From positions 1-64,000 of the forward strand of contig NZ_JAKKFI010000013.1 in assembly GCF_022230955.1 (NCBI RefSeq): a stretch of DNA of 64,000 nt. The letters run 5' to 3'. The stretch is from Micromonospora cabrerizensis (GTDB lineage: Bacteria; Actinomycetota; Actinomycetes; Mycobacteriales; Micromonosporaceae). Each line of letters begins with the position of its first letter. Position 1 is the first letter of the stretch. The notes under the pieces are model-generated. The model ran no database searches. It was not told the origin of the DNA and saw only the letters and a program-made list of their open reading frames with translations. Of the stretch, positions 6,233-14,374 are shown in pieces. The position numbers and the translations under genes were made by a program.

Positions 6233-8265
6233 GGTCGGTTCGTCCTGCGCGGGTCCCGGCGGCGAGGAAGTCCCCGCCGCCGGGACCCGGCTCTCTCACG
6301 GCGACCCAGCGGCGGCTGGGTCGTGACTGGCGGTTGGCGGCACTGTTCCTGGCACCGATGGCTGTGCTGGTCGGCAGCCTGGTCCTCGTGCCGATCGCCC
6401 GGTCGATCCTCACCAGCACCACGGAACGGCACGGGCAGGACACCGTGTTCGTCGGTCTGGACAACTACCTCGCCCTCGTCGGTGACGAGCAGTTCCACAC
6501 CGGCGTGGTGAACTCGTTCGTCTTCACCGCGTACGCCGAGGTGTTCAAGGTCGTGCTGGGGTTGTCCGCGGCCCTGCTGCTGCACCATCGACGCCGCGGG
6601 CGGGCCGTGCTGGCGGGGTTGCTCCTGGTGCCGTGGGTGGTGCCGACGGTGGTGACCGCGTTCAGCTGGCGCGCGCTGCTCGACCCGATCTTCGGCAGCG
6701 TCAACACGCTGCTCACCGCCACCGGGATCGGGCCGCTGCTGGCCAGCGCGCACCTGGTCGACAGTTGGCCGGCCGGCTGGCTGTCCGACCCGTCGCTGGC
6801 CATGCCGTCGGTGATCCTCGTCAACGTCTGGAAGGGCGTGCCGTTCTTCACCGTGTGTTTCCTCGCGGGGTTGAAGGCCATCCCGGCGGACCTCTACGAG
6901 GCGGCGACCATCGACGGCGCCTCGTCGTGGCAGCGGTTCGCCAACGTGACGCTGCCCGGACTTCGCCACGTGATCACCGTGACGGTGACCCTGTCGTCGA
7001 TCTGGACGTTCAACAACTTCGACCTCGTCTGGTTGCTGACCCAGGGCGGGCCGGGCGACGTGACCGCACCGTACGTGCTCGTCGCGTACTCGAAGGCGAT
7101 CCTGCAACTGCAGTACGGCGCGGGGGCGGCGGTCACGCTCGTCATGCTGCCGGTCATCGGCGGGCTGGTGTTCGTCCTGGTCCGGTTGTTGCGCCAGGAC
7201 ACCAGCATCAAACTGCCCCGGCGACGCCGGCCAGCGTGGTGGATCGGGACGCGGCGGTGGGCCGGGCCGGTGCGGAAGGCGCTGCCGTGGGTCGTCACCG
7301 CGGTGGTCACCGGCCTGCTGGTCTGGGCGTCGCCACAGATCTTCTGGAAGGCGGCGGTGGTCCTCGGGGTGATCCTGCTGATCGCGGCGGCGGTCGGCCG
7401 GGTGGTCTCGACCCTCCAGTCCCGGGGCGGTCGCCGGTCGTCGTCCGTGGTGTCGGGCCTGGGGTCCGGTGTCGCGCTGGCCGGATTGCTCTTCTTCGTG
7501 CTGGGCCCGCTGTACTGGATCGCCGTCACGGCCTTCAAGTCCGAGGGCCAGGTCGTCATGCGCACCGACGACCTGTGGCCGACGCCGTGGACCCTGGAGC
7601 AGTTCGGCGCCCTGTTCGACAACCAGCCCTTCGGCCGCTGGTACCTCAACACGCTGCTGGTGTCCGCGGCGTCGACCGCGGTGGCACTGGTCTGCGCCGC
7701 CCTGGCGGGTTACGCGCTGGCCCGGCTGCGGTTCCGCGGGGCGCAGGGCTTCACCGTCACGGTGCTGCTCACCTACGTGATGCCGGGTGCGCTGCTGTTC
7801 ATCCCGCTGTACCAGATGCTCATCGGCGCGCGACTCACCGACTCGCTGTGGTCCCTGGTGGTGACGTATCCGACCTTCACGCTGCCGTTCGCCACCTGGC
7901 TGTTGGTGGGCTACTTCTCGTCGATTCCCATCGAGCTGGAGGAGGCCGCGCTGGTCGACGGCTGCACCCGCGTTCAGGCCTTCGGCCGGGTGGTGCTGCC
8001 CCTCGCCAAGCCGGGGCTGCTGGCGGTCGCGCTGTTCACCCTGACCAACGCCTGGAACGAATTCCTCTTCGCCTTCGTGTTCATCACGAAGGACGAGTAC
8101 AAGACGCTGCCGGTGGGGATGCAGTCGATGATCGCCGGAGACGTCGTGCCGCAAGGCCAACTCGCCGCGGCGTCGCTGCTCGTCAGCATCCCCGTGGTCA
8201 TCATGTACGCCCTCGGGCAGCGCTTCCTGACCGAAGGACTCACCGCTGGCGCGGTGAAGGGCTGA
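6229..8265 (+). CDS. fused MalF-MalG type ABC sugar permease
   Basis: One 678-residue chain holds both inner-membrane subunits of a sugar importer. Residues about 35-335 are a MalF-type domain with the ATPase-contacting EAA loop EAATIDGASSWQRF (from 224). Residues about 410-678 are a MalG-type domain with its own EAA loop EAALVDGCTRVQAF (from 572). Between them, roughly 345-395, are two extra hydrophobic helices (around ALPWVVTAVVTGLLVW and AAVVLGVILLIAA). An even number of helices keeps the end of MalF and the start of MalG both in the cytoplasm, so the fusion makes topological sense. The GTG start at 6229 overlaps the receptor stop. No ATPase gene is nearby, so a shared MsiK-type ATPase is inferred. 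Reading is continuous, with no sign of a frameshift. Confidence 0.9.
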   Translation: MRSVRPARVPAARKSPPPGPGSLTATQRRLGRDWRLAALFLAPMAVLVGSLVLVPIARSILTSTTERHGQDTVFVGLDNYLALVGDEQFHTGVVNSFVFTAYAEVFKVVLGLSAALLLHHRRRGRAVLAGLLLVPWVVPTVVTAFSWRALLDPIFGSVNTLLTATGIGPLLASAHLVDSWPAGWLSDPSLAMPSVILVNVWKGVPFFTVCFLAGLKAIPADLYEAATIDGASSWQRFANVTLPGLRHVITVTVTLSSIWTFNNFDLVWLLTQGGPGDVTAPYVLVAYSKAILQLQYGAGAAVTLVMLPVIGGLVFVLVRLLRQDTSIKLPRRRRPAWWIGTRRWAGPVRKALPWVVTAVVTGLLVWASPQIFWKAAVVLGVILLIAAAVGRVVSTLQSRGGRRSSSVVSGLGSGVALAGLLFFVLGPLYWIAVTAFKSEGQVVMRTDDLWPTPWTLEQFGALFDNQPFGRWYLNTLLVSAASTAVALVCAALAGYALARLRFRGAQGFTVTVLLTYVMPGALLFIPLYQMLIGARLTDSLWSLVVTYPTFTLPFATWLLVGYFSSIPIELEEAALVDGCTRVQAFGRVVLPLAKPGLLAVALFTLTNAWNEFLFAFVFITKDEYKTLPVGMQSMIAGDVVPQGQLAAASLLVSIPVVIMYALGQRFLTEGLTAGAVKG

Positions 8266-8344
8266 TCGGCGAATTACGGTTGCGCTCCACGGCTATCTTC
8301 GGCGACAAATCCATCGAGGAATGTTGTCACACGGGGGAAAGCAC

Positions 8345-9931
8345 ATGACATCTTCGCGCCTCCGCGCGCTGGTCACGACCGCGGCCGCCGCCGCGCTCGC
8401 CCTGTCGGTCACCACACCGGTGATGGCGGCGCCGGCTGCCGGCCCGGTTCTCGAGATCACGTCGATCGCCTTCGACCGTACGCAGGTCGACGCCACACAG
8501 GACTTCGCTGTCGCCTATCTCAGCTGGACGATCACCAACCAGGCTGCCCGGGCCCAGCGGGTCAGCGGCGCGGTCGAGCTGCGCCAGTTCGACGGGGACC
8601 AGCAGATCGGCCAGCCCCGCACTGTCACGTACGACCTGGAATGGGGTCGGGCGCAGATCGGGGGTTCCGGGACCGCACAGGAGTCCACCTACTCCTACGA
8701 GTTCGTGGTGCCGCGCTACTCGTCGGCGGCCCAGACGGTCTGGCGGGTCACGAAGGTGACCATCGCCGACGACGTTGCCCATGCCCGCACGGTGCGCGAC
8801 CCGGGCCCGGCGGCGCTCGCCGTGACCCAGCTCGTCGACTCCGAGGGGCCACTCGCCGAGCTGTTCTACTTCGACTTCGACCAACCGCGCGGCTTCTACG
8901 ACGACGGCTCCGGGGTGACGTTGCGCTACCGGGCACACATCGTCGACGAGTCCGCGTTCAAGAAGGGCAAGATCACGCTCACCGGCCCGGGTGGTAAGCG
9001 GGTCACCTCCTCGTTCCAGGTCACCCAGAGCGGTTCGCGGTGGACCTGCAACGGTGAGACGGCCTGGGAACTGACCAGGGTCACCTGCCCTGTCTCGGTC
9101 GCTGTGCCGGCCGGCTCGCCGTCCGGCACGTGGCGGGTCTCCCGGCTCGACCTGACCGACAGTTGGGGCAACACCCGGGCCGACACCTCGCCGGATGGGC
9201 CGGCTCCCGTCCAGGTGAGCCGCAACGACGTGGTCAGTGCGTCGAACTTCGCCCTCACCGTGCCGCAGGTGAACAGCTGGCGCGGGCCGGCGTCGACGGC
9301 GCTCACCTTCACGCCGCGAGGTGCGGTCGGCGGCCTGACCTCCGTCGACGTCGACCTCGACTCGTGCTCGCAGCCGTCGCGCACGCCGGTGGTGGGTGAC
9401 GACGGCACCGTCTCGGTGGAGATCGTCGTGTCGTCGGGGTGGGCCCGCTCCTGCACGATCGGCGGGGTCAAGCTGACCGACGGAGCGGGCAACGTCGCGT
9501 TCTACGGCACGGCCTACGGCGCTCCCGACCTTGGCATCACCATCACCCAGGTGCCCGACGAGAAGGCACCGGTGGTGCTCTCGGCGACGCTGCCCAAGGC
9601 GACGTGGACACAGCAGGAGACCGAGGACGCGTGGGGCCTCGGCTTCGACGTCACGTTCGAGGTGGACGAGTTCGCCCCGATCGCGGGGTTCAGCGCGACG
9701 ATCTACGACAGCACCGGAGCCCCGAAGGGCGGCATGTACGGCGGTAAGCACGACGACGGCAGCGGTGTCCTCCACCTGGCGGTGTCGACCGACCGGCTGG
9801 AGCCCGGGCAGTACACGATCGGCTTCTCGCTGAACGACGAGGCCGGGAACACGAGCATGTGGAACTATCCGAACGACGCCGGGAACCCGATCCCCAACGG
9901 GCCACTGGTCCTGACCGTGGTCGCCGACTGA
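8345..9931 (+). CDS. secreted protein with Ig-like beta-sandwich repeats
   Basis: The product is 528 residues. The N terminus is a Sec-type signal peptide with probable cleavage after PVMA (about residue 30). The remainder has no membrane segment and shows Ig-like or bacterial cell-surface beta-sandwich patterns. Examples are TWRVSRLDLTDSWGN, IGGVKLTDGAGNVAFYG and TIGFSLNDEAGNTS, which suggest three or four related domains of about 110 residues. It starts at ATG 8345 behind GGGGGAAAG, 79 bases after the permease, possibly as the last gene of that operon. No enzyme motif is visible. A surface or secreted role in handling the transported polysaccharide is a guess. Confidence 0.65.
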   Translation: MTSSRLRALVTTAAAAALALSVTTPVMAAPAAGPVLEITSIAFDRTQVDATQDFAVAYLSWTITNQAARAQRVSGAVELRQFDGDQQIGQPRTVTYDLEWGRAQIGGSGTAQESTYSYEFVVPRYSSAAQTVWRVTKVTIADDVAHARTVRDPGPAALAVTQLVDSEGPLAELFYFDFDQPRGFYDDGSGVTLRYRAHIVDESAFKKGKITLTGPGGKRVTSSFQVTQSGSRWTCNGETAWELTRVTCPVSVAVPAGSPSGTWRVSRLDLTDSWGNTRADTSPDGPAPVQVSRNDVVSASNFALTVPQVNSWRGPASTALTFTPRGAVGGLTSVDVDLDSCSQPSRTPVVGDDGTVSVEIVVSSGWARSCTIGGVKLTDGAGNVAFYGTAYGAPDLGITITQVPDEKAPVVLSATLPKATWTQQETEDAWGLGFDVTFEVDEFAPIAGFSATIYDSTGAPKGGMYGGKHDDGSGVLHLAVSTDRLEPGQYTIGFSLNDEAGNTSMWNYPNDAGNPIPNGPLVLTVVAD

Positions 9932-9939
9932 CGTCCGGT

Positions 9940-9966
9940 CCGGCCCGGCCGGTGTGGCCGGGCCGG
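9940..9966 (+). terminator. stem-loop terminator after the Ig-like protein gene
   Basis: The inverted repeat CCGGCCCGGCC / GGCCGGGCCGG has 11-bp arms and a 5-base loop. It begins nine bases after the stop at 9931. There is no U-tract, as is common in high-GC actinobacteria. Confidence 0.6.
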
Positions 9967-9994
9967 CCCGCTCCAGCCGCCGTGACCAGTGCCG

Positions 9995-10024
9995 CGGCCA
10001 GCGCCGCTCGTGTGGCGCTGGCCG
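9995..10024 (-). terminator. stem-loop terminator for the acetyltransferase gene
   Basis: The arms CGGCCAGCGCC and GGCGCTGGCCG are perfect over 11 bp with an 8-base loop. It lies four bases beyond the minus-strand stop at 10029, back to back with the previous terminator between convergent genes. Confidence 0.6.
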
Positions 10025-10028
10025 TCGC

Positions 10029-10976
10029 TCATTCCCAGGCCATGTTGAGCGCGCGCTCGAAGTTGACGTAACCGGCGCGGGCGAAGGCCTTCGCCATGGG
10101 TACGTTGCCCAGGTCGGTGGCCGCGCGGATGCGTGGGACGTCCTCGGCGGCCAGGATTCGGGTGCCCTCGGCGAGGAGGCCGTCGACGTACCCGTGGCCC
10201 CGGTGTTCGGGAACGACGCCGAGGTAGGCGATCACCGGGTGGTAGGCGTTGCGCGCCGCAACGACGAACCCGACCGGCTCGCCGTTGTCGCCCAACGTGC
10301 CGATGCGCCACCACTCCCGAGGGCTGGAGTACGTGGCGAGCTCCTGCTCGTAGTGCTTGAGCGCGGCCTCGTCAGGCGACATCTGTGCCAGGTCGGCACG
10401 GCTGTGTGCGTCCAGGGTCCCGTCCAGCGCACGGGTCATCAGCGCGACCAGTTCGCCGGTGTCCAGAGCCGGGCGGAAGGCCAGTCGCTGGTCGGGCGTG
10501 GGCAGGCCCGCAGCGGGACGCCACTCCAGGCGCAGCCGTTCGACCGTCAGGCGTGCGCCGGTGTTCTCGAGGACGCCCATCCTGGTCCGCACCGCCCGGT
10601 ACGCGTCCGGGTCCTCCCGCCAGTCCGCAGGAATGAAGCGACCGTATTCGGGAGGGACAGCGCCGGGTGTCAGGACCTGCCTGGCGGCGGTCTCGTACAG
10701 CACCTGCGCCACCTCGGTCAGATCCTCTGCGGTGTCGTCCACGTCGAGGATGTCCAGCAGCAGCGGAGTGCTGTCGCCGCTGCGGCCCCACCAGGCGACC
10801 CTGGCCAGCAGACGGTCGCCGCGCAGGGCCACCCACATCCACTCCGGTCGGCGGCGTTGCCCGGCGAGGTCGTCGGTCAGCTCGTGGTTGATGGTGTACG
10901 GCAGGCGGTTGAACAGGGCGATCTCGTCCGCCCCGGTGATGGGCCGGATCGTGACGGCGCTGGGAGATGCGCTCAT
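10029..10976 (-). CDS. GNAT-family N-acetyltransferase
   Basis: The 315-residue protein has an acetyl-CoA binding motif A near its C terminus, GVVPEHRGHGYVDGLLAEG (about residues 258-276), matching the Q/RxxGxG/A pattern. The N-terminal half (IRPITGADEIALFNRLPY) looks like a second, degenerate GNAT lobe, giving the double-domain arrangement common in actinobacteria. The substrate is unknown. Its ATG overlaps the TGA of the upstream RibD-type reductase gene by the ATGA pattern, so the two are co-translated. It ends at a strong terminator. Confidence 0.85.
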   Translation of the reverse strand: MSASPSAVTIRPITGADEIALFNRLPYTINHELTDDLAGQRRRPEWMWVALRGDRLLARVAWWGRSGDSTPLLLDILDVDDTAEDLTEVAQVLYETAARQVLTPGAVPPEYGRFIPADWREDPDAYRAVRTRMGVLENTGARLTVERLRLEWRPAAGLPTPDQRLAFRPALDTGELVALMTRALDGTLDAHSRADLAQMSPDEAALKHYEQELATYSSPREWWRIGTLGDNGEPVGFVVAARNAYHPVIAYLGVVPEHRGHGYVDGLLAEGTRILAAEDVPRIRAATDLGNVPMAKAFARAGYVNFERALNMAWE

Positions 10977-11584
10977 GCGGACTCGTTCCCGGTCTGTGCG
11001 CGCGTGTAGGTGAGGAAGAGAGCGCCGCTGTCCAGGACGGTGTGGTCGGTCAGGCGCCAGGTGCGCGGTGTGAAGACGGCGTCGCGGCCGAACAGCGGGA
11101 CGCCGGCGCCGATGGTCAACGGTGCCAGCTTGATGATCAGCTGGTCGATCTCGGGGTAGAGGGCACCGGCCAGGGCACCGCCGCCGATCACCCAGACGTC
11201 CTTGCCGTCGTGGCGCTTCAGCTCTCGTACGGTGGCAATGGGGTCCTCGGCCATGACCTCGACGGCCGGGTCCGGGCTGCCACCCAGCGTGCGGGAGAAC
11301 ACCAGGTGGCGCAGATGCGGGTACGCGTCGGTCACGCCGACCTTCAGGCCCACCTCGTAGGAGTGGCGACCTTCCAGCACGGTGTCGAACCGGCCGCCCT
11401 GGTCGGTGATGCCGAACGCCTGCCGGGCCGGACCGGGCAGGGTCTCCGGATACTCGCTGACGAGGTGGTGCAGGTAGTCCTCCGGGATGGGCCAGAAGCC
11501 GTCGGGGCCGGTGGGGTCGGCGCCGTCGGGACCGGCGATGAAGCCGTCCAGGGTGGCGGCGATGTAATACACGAGCTTGCGCAC
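10973..11584 (-). CDS. dihydrofolate reductase family protein (RibD C-terminal domain)
   Basis: The product is 203 residues. It opens with LVYYIAATLDGFIAGPDG, the signature of the RibD C-terminal/DHFR-like reductase family, and carries the conserved WVIGGGALAGALY block near residues 131-143. Members reduce small pteridine or riboflavin precursors with NADPH, but stand-alone copies like this one have mostly unknown substrates. The start is GTG at 11584 with GAGGAG upstream. It is the first gene of a two-gene unit with the acetyltransferase, and it diverges from a LysR regulator. Confidence 0.85.
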   Translation of the reverse strand: MRKLVYYIAATLDGFIAGPDGADPTGPDGFWPIPEDYLHHLVSEYPETLPGPARQAFGITDQGGRFDTVLEGRHSYEVGLKVGVTDAYPHLRHLVFSRTLGGSPDPAVEVMAEDPIATVRELKRHDGKDVWVIGGGALAGALYPEIDQLIIKLAPLTIGAGVPLFGRDAVFTPRTWRLTDHTVLDSGALFLTYTRAQTGNESA

Positions 11585-11688
11585 GACGATCTCCTCGTTC
11601 AGGGTGCCGGATGCTGTTCCGCTTCGACGTCCGTCAGCCTGCCGGGCGAGACCCCGGGCTACAAGATCACACCTGGTAACGTGCCATA

Positions 11689-11705
11689 ACCCATCGCTAA
11701 TGGGT
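11689..11705. promoter_or_regulatory. candidate LysR operator between divergent genes
   Basis: ACCCAT-CGCTA-ATGGGT is a perfect dyad with 6-bp arms, 15 bases before the LysR start and about 105 bases before the divergent reductase gene. LysR proteins commonly autoregulate from such a shared site, so it is a plausible binding site. Confidence 0.45.
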
Positions 11706-11719
11706 GGATCGGAACAGTG

Positions 11720-12598
11720 ATGGAACTCCGCGACATCGAAATCTTTCTGACCCTGGCGGAGGAACTGCACTTCACCCGCACCGCCGAGCGGCTGCACGTG
11801 ACCCAGGCCCGGGTCAGCCAGGCGATCAAGAAGCAGGAGCGGCGGATCGGCGCCGCGCTGTTCGAGCGCAACAACCGGCAGGTGGCACTGACACCGATCG
11901 GGCAACGGCTCGTCGACGACATCCAGCCCATGTACCGAGGTCTGTGCGAGGGCATGGACCGGGCCAGGCTGGCCGCCCGCGGCAAGACCGGGGTCCTGCG
12001 GGTCGGGTCGATCGCCGTCAACCTGCACGATTTCCGCGAGTTGTTCGACGCGTTCGCGAAGGAGCATCCCGAGTGCGAGGTGCAGCTGCGGCATGTCGAC
12101 TTCGGTGACCCCTTCGGTCGGCTGCGCGCCGGCGACATCGACGTGCAGATCGTGTGGCTGCCCGTCCGGGAGCCGGACCTCACCGTCGGCCCGGTCATCT
12201 ACACCGAACCCATCGTGCTGGCCGTCGGGGCCACCCACCGGCTGGCCAGCCGCGCATCGGTTTCCTATGAGGACCTGGCGGACGAGACGGTCATGGGCGG
12301 TGCCCGGCCGGACTACTGGCGGGAGATCCTGGTGCCCGTACGCACACCCAGCGGGCGGTTGATCCCGATCGGCCCGTCGGTCTCCAATTTCCAGGAGATG
12401 ATCCCGATCCTCGTCACGGGCGAGGCCGTCTCGCCGGTCCACGCCCAGGCCGCCCGCTACTACGCGCGACCGGACATCGCCTACGTGCCCATTTCTGACG
12501 CTCCGGCGGGCCGGTGGGGGCTGATCTGGCGTACCGGCAGCGAGACCGCACTCATCCGGTCGTTCGCGAGCACCGCGCAAGCCACAGCCGTCGGATAG
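11720..12598 (+). CDS. LysR-family transcriptional regulator
   Basis: The product is 292 residues. The N-terminal helix-turn-helix is clear (LRDIEIFLTLAEELHFTRTA and ERLHVTQARVSQAIKKQE, residues about 3-48). A two-lobed periplasmic-binding-like effector domain runs from about 88 to 290. Start codon choice: ATG at 11720; a GTG just before it is in frame. It diverges from the reductase-acetyltransferase pair, with a dyad in the intervening DNA, so it probably controls that pair. The inducer is unknown. Confidence 0.88.
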   Translation: MELRDIEIFLTLAEELHFTRTAERLHVTQARVSQAIKKQERRIGAALFERNNRQVALTPIGQRLVDDIQPMYRGLCEGMDRARLAARGKTGVLRVGSIAVNLHDFRELFDAFAKEHPECEVQLRHVDFGDPFGRLRAGDIDVQIVWLPVREPDLTVGPVIYTEPIVLAVGATHRLASRASVSYEDLADETVMGGARPDYWREILVPVRTPSGRLIPIGPSVSNFQEMIPILVTGEAVSPVHAQAARYYARPDIAYVPISDAPAGRWGLIWRTGSETALIRSFASTAQATAVG

Positions 12599-12632
12599 CC
12601 TGCGGACGGACGGGGACGAGGGCAGGTCTGCG

Positions 12633-13412
12633 CTAGCCGACGGCCAGCCACACCAGGAAGACAAGCCCGACGAGCAGCGCGGTCGCACCCCACATCCGGT
12701 GCGACGAAAGGTCGCCCCTCAGCTCGCCGGCCAGCGGAGTCGCGGTGCCGGGGAGTTCCGGGAGGGACGAGGGGCGGAACACCACCGCACCCACACGCCC
12801 CTCCGACACGGGGACAGAACTGCCGGCCCGTCGCCCCGGAATGCCGCTGCGAAGGGGCAGCCAGGCCACGACCTCGACGGTCCCGGCTGGAACCGCGACG
12901 TCGTACGGGTCCCACCCGGGCAGCCGGTGCTCGATTCCCTCGACCACGACAACCGGCTTGGTGTCGTCGGCATGGGCGTTCGGGTCAAGCCACCACTGGG
13001 GCTTGATCGGGATGATCCGCAGCACGCCCTGCCCGGACGCGACCGGGATCGTGGCAGATGCCGCTTCCATCGCCACCAACTCGCGTATGGCACCCGGGGT
13101 GAGGGCCTTGCCACGTACGAAGAACAGCTTCTCGAACAGATCGGGCCCCAGCACGACAGCGAGAAGGCAGTACGTGAAGAAGAACGCCCCGCCGACGGCG
13201 GCAAGACGCCCGAGCATGTCGAACAATCGGCCAACAAGTGGGATGTCGCTGGAGAGGTCGGCCAACACCCAGAAGCCGATCGCCAACGCTCCGAAGACGG
13301 CGACGACGCCCACCATGCCGACGAGGCTGCCGCCGAGGAACCGCCAACGGCTCCCGGCGGCGTCACCTTCCACTCCTCCGACGGTAACGATGGTCGGCAA
13401 GGCGGTACGCAA
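12633..13412 (-). CDS. membrane protein of unknown function
   Basis: The product is about 259 residues with two or three N-terminal hydrophobic helices (GSLVGMVGVVAVFGALAIGF about 28-47; AVGGAFFFTYCLLAVVLG about 72-90). A soluble central region (about 95-235) contains IPIKPQWWLDPNAH and VVVVEGIEHRLPGWDPYDV. A final helix ends the chain (ATALLVGLVFLVWLAVG). No family is recognised. The start is unsettled: TTG at 13412 opens the frame, and an in-frame GTG at 13373 sits directly against GGAGGA. Confidence 0.55.
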   Translation of the reverse strand: MRTALPTIVTVGGVEGDAAGSRWRFLGGSLVGMVGVVAVFGALAIGFWVLADLSSDIPLVGRLFDMLGRLAAVGGAFFFTYCLLAVVLGPDLFEKLFFVRGKALTPGAIRELVAMEAASATIPVASGQGVLRIIPIKPQWWLDPNAHADDTKPVVVVEGIEHRLPGWDPYDVAVPAGTVEVVAWLPLRSGIPGRRAGSSVPVSEGRVGAVVFRPSSLPELPGTATPLAGELRGDLSSHRMWGATALLVGLVFLVWLAVG

Positions 13413-13458
13413 CCCACCGACGACTGACGCCCACGTCCACGATGTCGGCAGCTCGCCG

Positions 13459-14355
13459 TCACCGTCGCAGCTGTTTCTCGAACCAGTGGTGGGCGTAGCG
13501 CTCGGTGTTGTACGCCTCGATCTCCCGGTAACCCGTTGCCCGGTACATGGCGATCGCCTCGGTCAGGTTGCGGTTGGTGTCCAGTCGGACGGCCGTCGCG
13601 CCACGCTCGGCGGCGTAGCGTTCCAGCTCGCCCAGCAGCCGCCGCCCGACGCCGAGCCCGCGTACGGTGTCGGCCACCCACACGCGTTTGATCTCGGCGG
13701 GCGCGCCGGGGTGGAGTTTGACCGCGCCGCAGCCGATCGGTTCGGCGTTGAGGGTGGCGAGCAGGAGCACCCCGGCGGGCGGGACGAGTGCCTCGTCGTG
13801 AACGGGGTTGCTCAGCCCCGGGTCGAATCCGTCGTCGAATCGACGGGCGATGTCCCGGGCGTACGCGCGCAGGCAGGCGCGGGCCCGTGGGTCGCTCGGC
13901 GGGCACGGCTCGATGACGACCATCGACCCGACGAGGAGACGTTCGACCTCGGCCATGGCGGCGACGAGTCGTTCGCGGCGGTGCTCGCTGAGCGGTTCGA
14001 GGATGGAGGCGGCGAGGTCGTCCGACCGCTCGTCGAGGTCGGCCCAGACCGCGCGGCCTGCGTCGGTGAGCGCGGCGCTGCGGACCCGGCCGTCGCCGCC
14101 GGCCTGGTCGGCCGGCCCCACGGTGATCAGGCCGTCGTTCTCCAGGGTGCGCAGGAGCCGGCTGAGGTATCCGGAGTCCAGGCCGAGCCGGGCGCGTAGC
14201 GCGGCGACCTCGGCACCGGCGGGGCCGATCTCCCAGAGCAGACGGGCCTGCCCCAGAGGCCGCCCCTGGGCCATGTACTCGTCATCGAGCGCACCCACCC
14301 GTTGGGTGACCGTCCGGTTGAACCGCCGCACGGCGGCGATGAGCGTGGAGTCCAT
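13459..14355 (-). CDS. MarR-type HTH fused to GNAT acetyltransferase
   Basis: This 298-residue fusion has a MarR-like winged helix at about 1-145 (RARLGLDSGYLSRLLRTLE as recognition region). Residues about 160-298 form a GNAT domain with motif A VADTVRGLGVGRRLLGEL near residue 225. This architecture is known in bacteria as a bifunctional helix-turn-helix/acetyltransferase protein. Its regulatory targets and acetyl acceptor are unknown. It lies 10 bases after the LtrA stop in the same direction, and a perfect dyad covers that gap, which suggests autoregulation. Confidence 0.88.
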   Translation of the reverse strand: MDSTLIAAVRRFNRTVTQRVGALDDEYMAQGRPLGQARLLWEIGPAGAEVAALRARLGLDSGYLSRLLRTLENDGLITVGPADQAGGDGRVRSAALTDAGRAVWADLDERSDDLAASILEPLSEHRRERLVAAMAEVERLLVGSMVVIEPCPPSDPRARACLRAYARDIARRFDDGFDPGLSNPVHDEALVPPAGVLLLATLNAEPIGCGAVKLHPGAPAEIKRVWVADTVRGLGVGRRLLGELERYAAERGATAVRLDTNRNLTEAIAMYRATGYREIEAYNTERYAHHWFEKQLRR

Positions 14356-14358
14356 ACA

Positions 14359-14374
14359 CCTGACTTTAGTCAGG
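14359..14374 (-). promoter_or_regulatory. candidate MarR operator overlapping a -10 element
   Basis: CCTGACT-TT-AGTCAGG is a perfect dyad with 7-bp arms, four bases upstream of the MarR-GNAT start. On the minus strand its centre reads TAAAGT, a possible -10 box placed so that transcription would begin at the ATG. The LtrA stop codon lies within it. Confidence 0.5.

Noticed and set aside
7240..7460. Frameshift joining separate malF and malG genes
   Set aside because: The frame is continuous through two plausible linker helices, codon use is unchanged and no remnant stop or ribosome site is seen.
6148..8160. A 670-codon minus-strand frame opposite the fused permease
   Set aside because: Its composition (Arg, His, Gln, Gly) is typical of an antisense shadow, while the plus strand has clear permease motifs.
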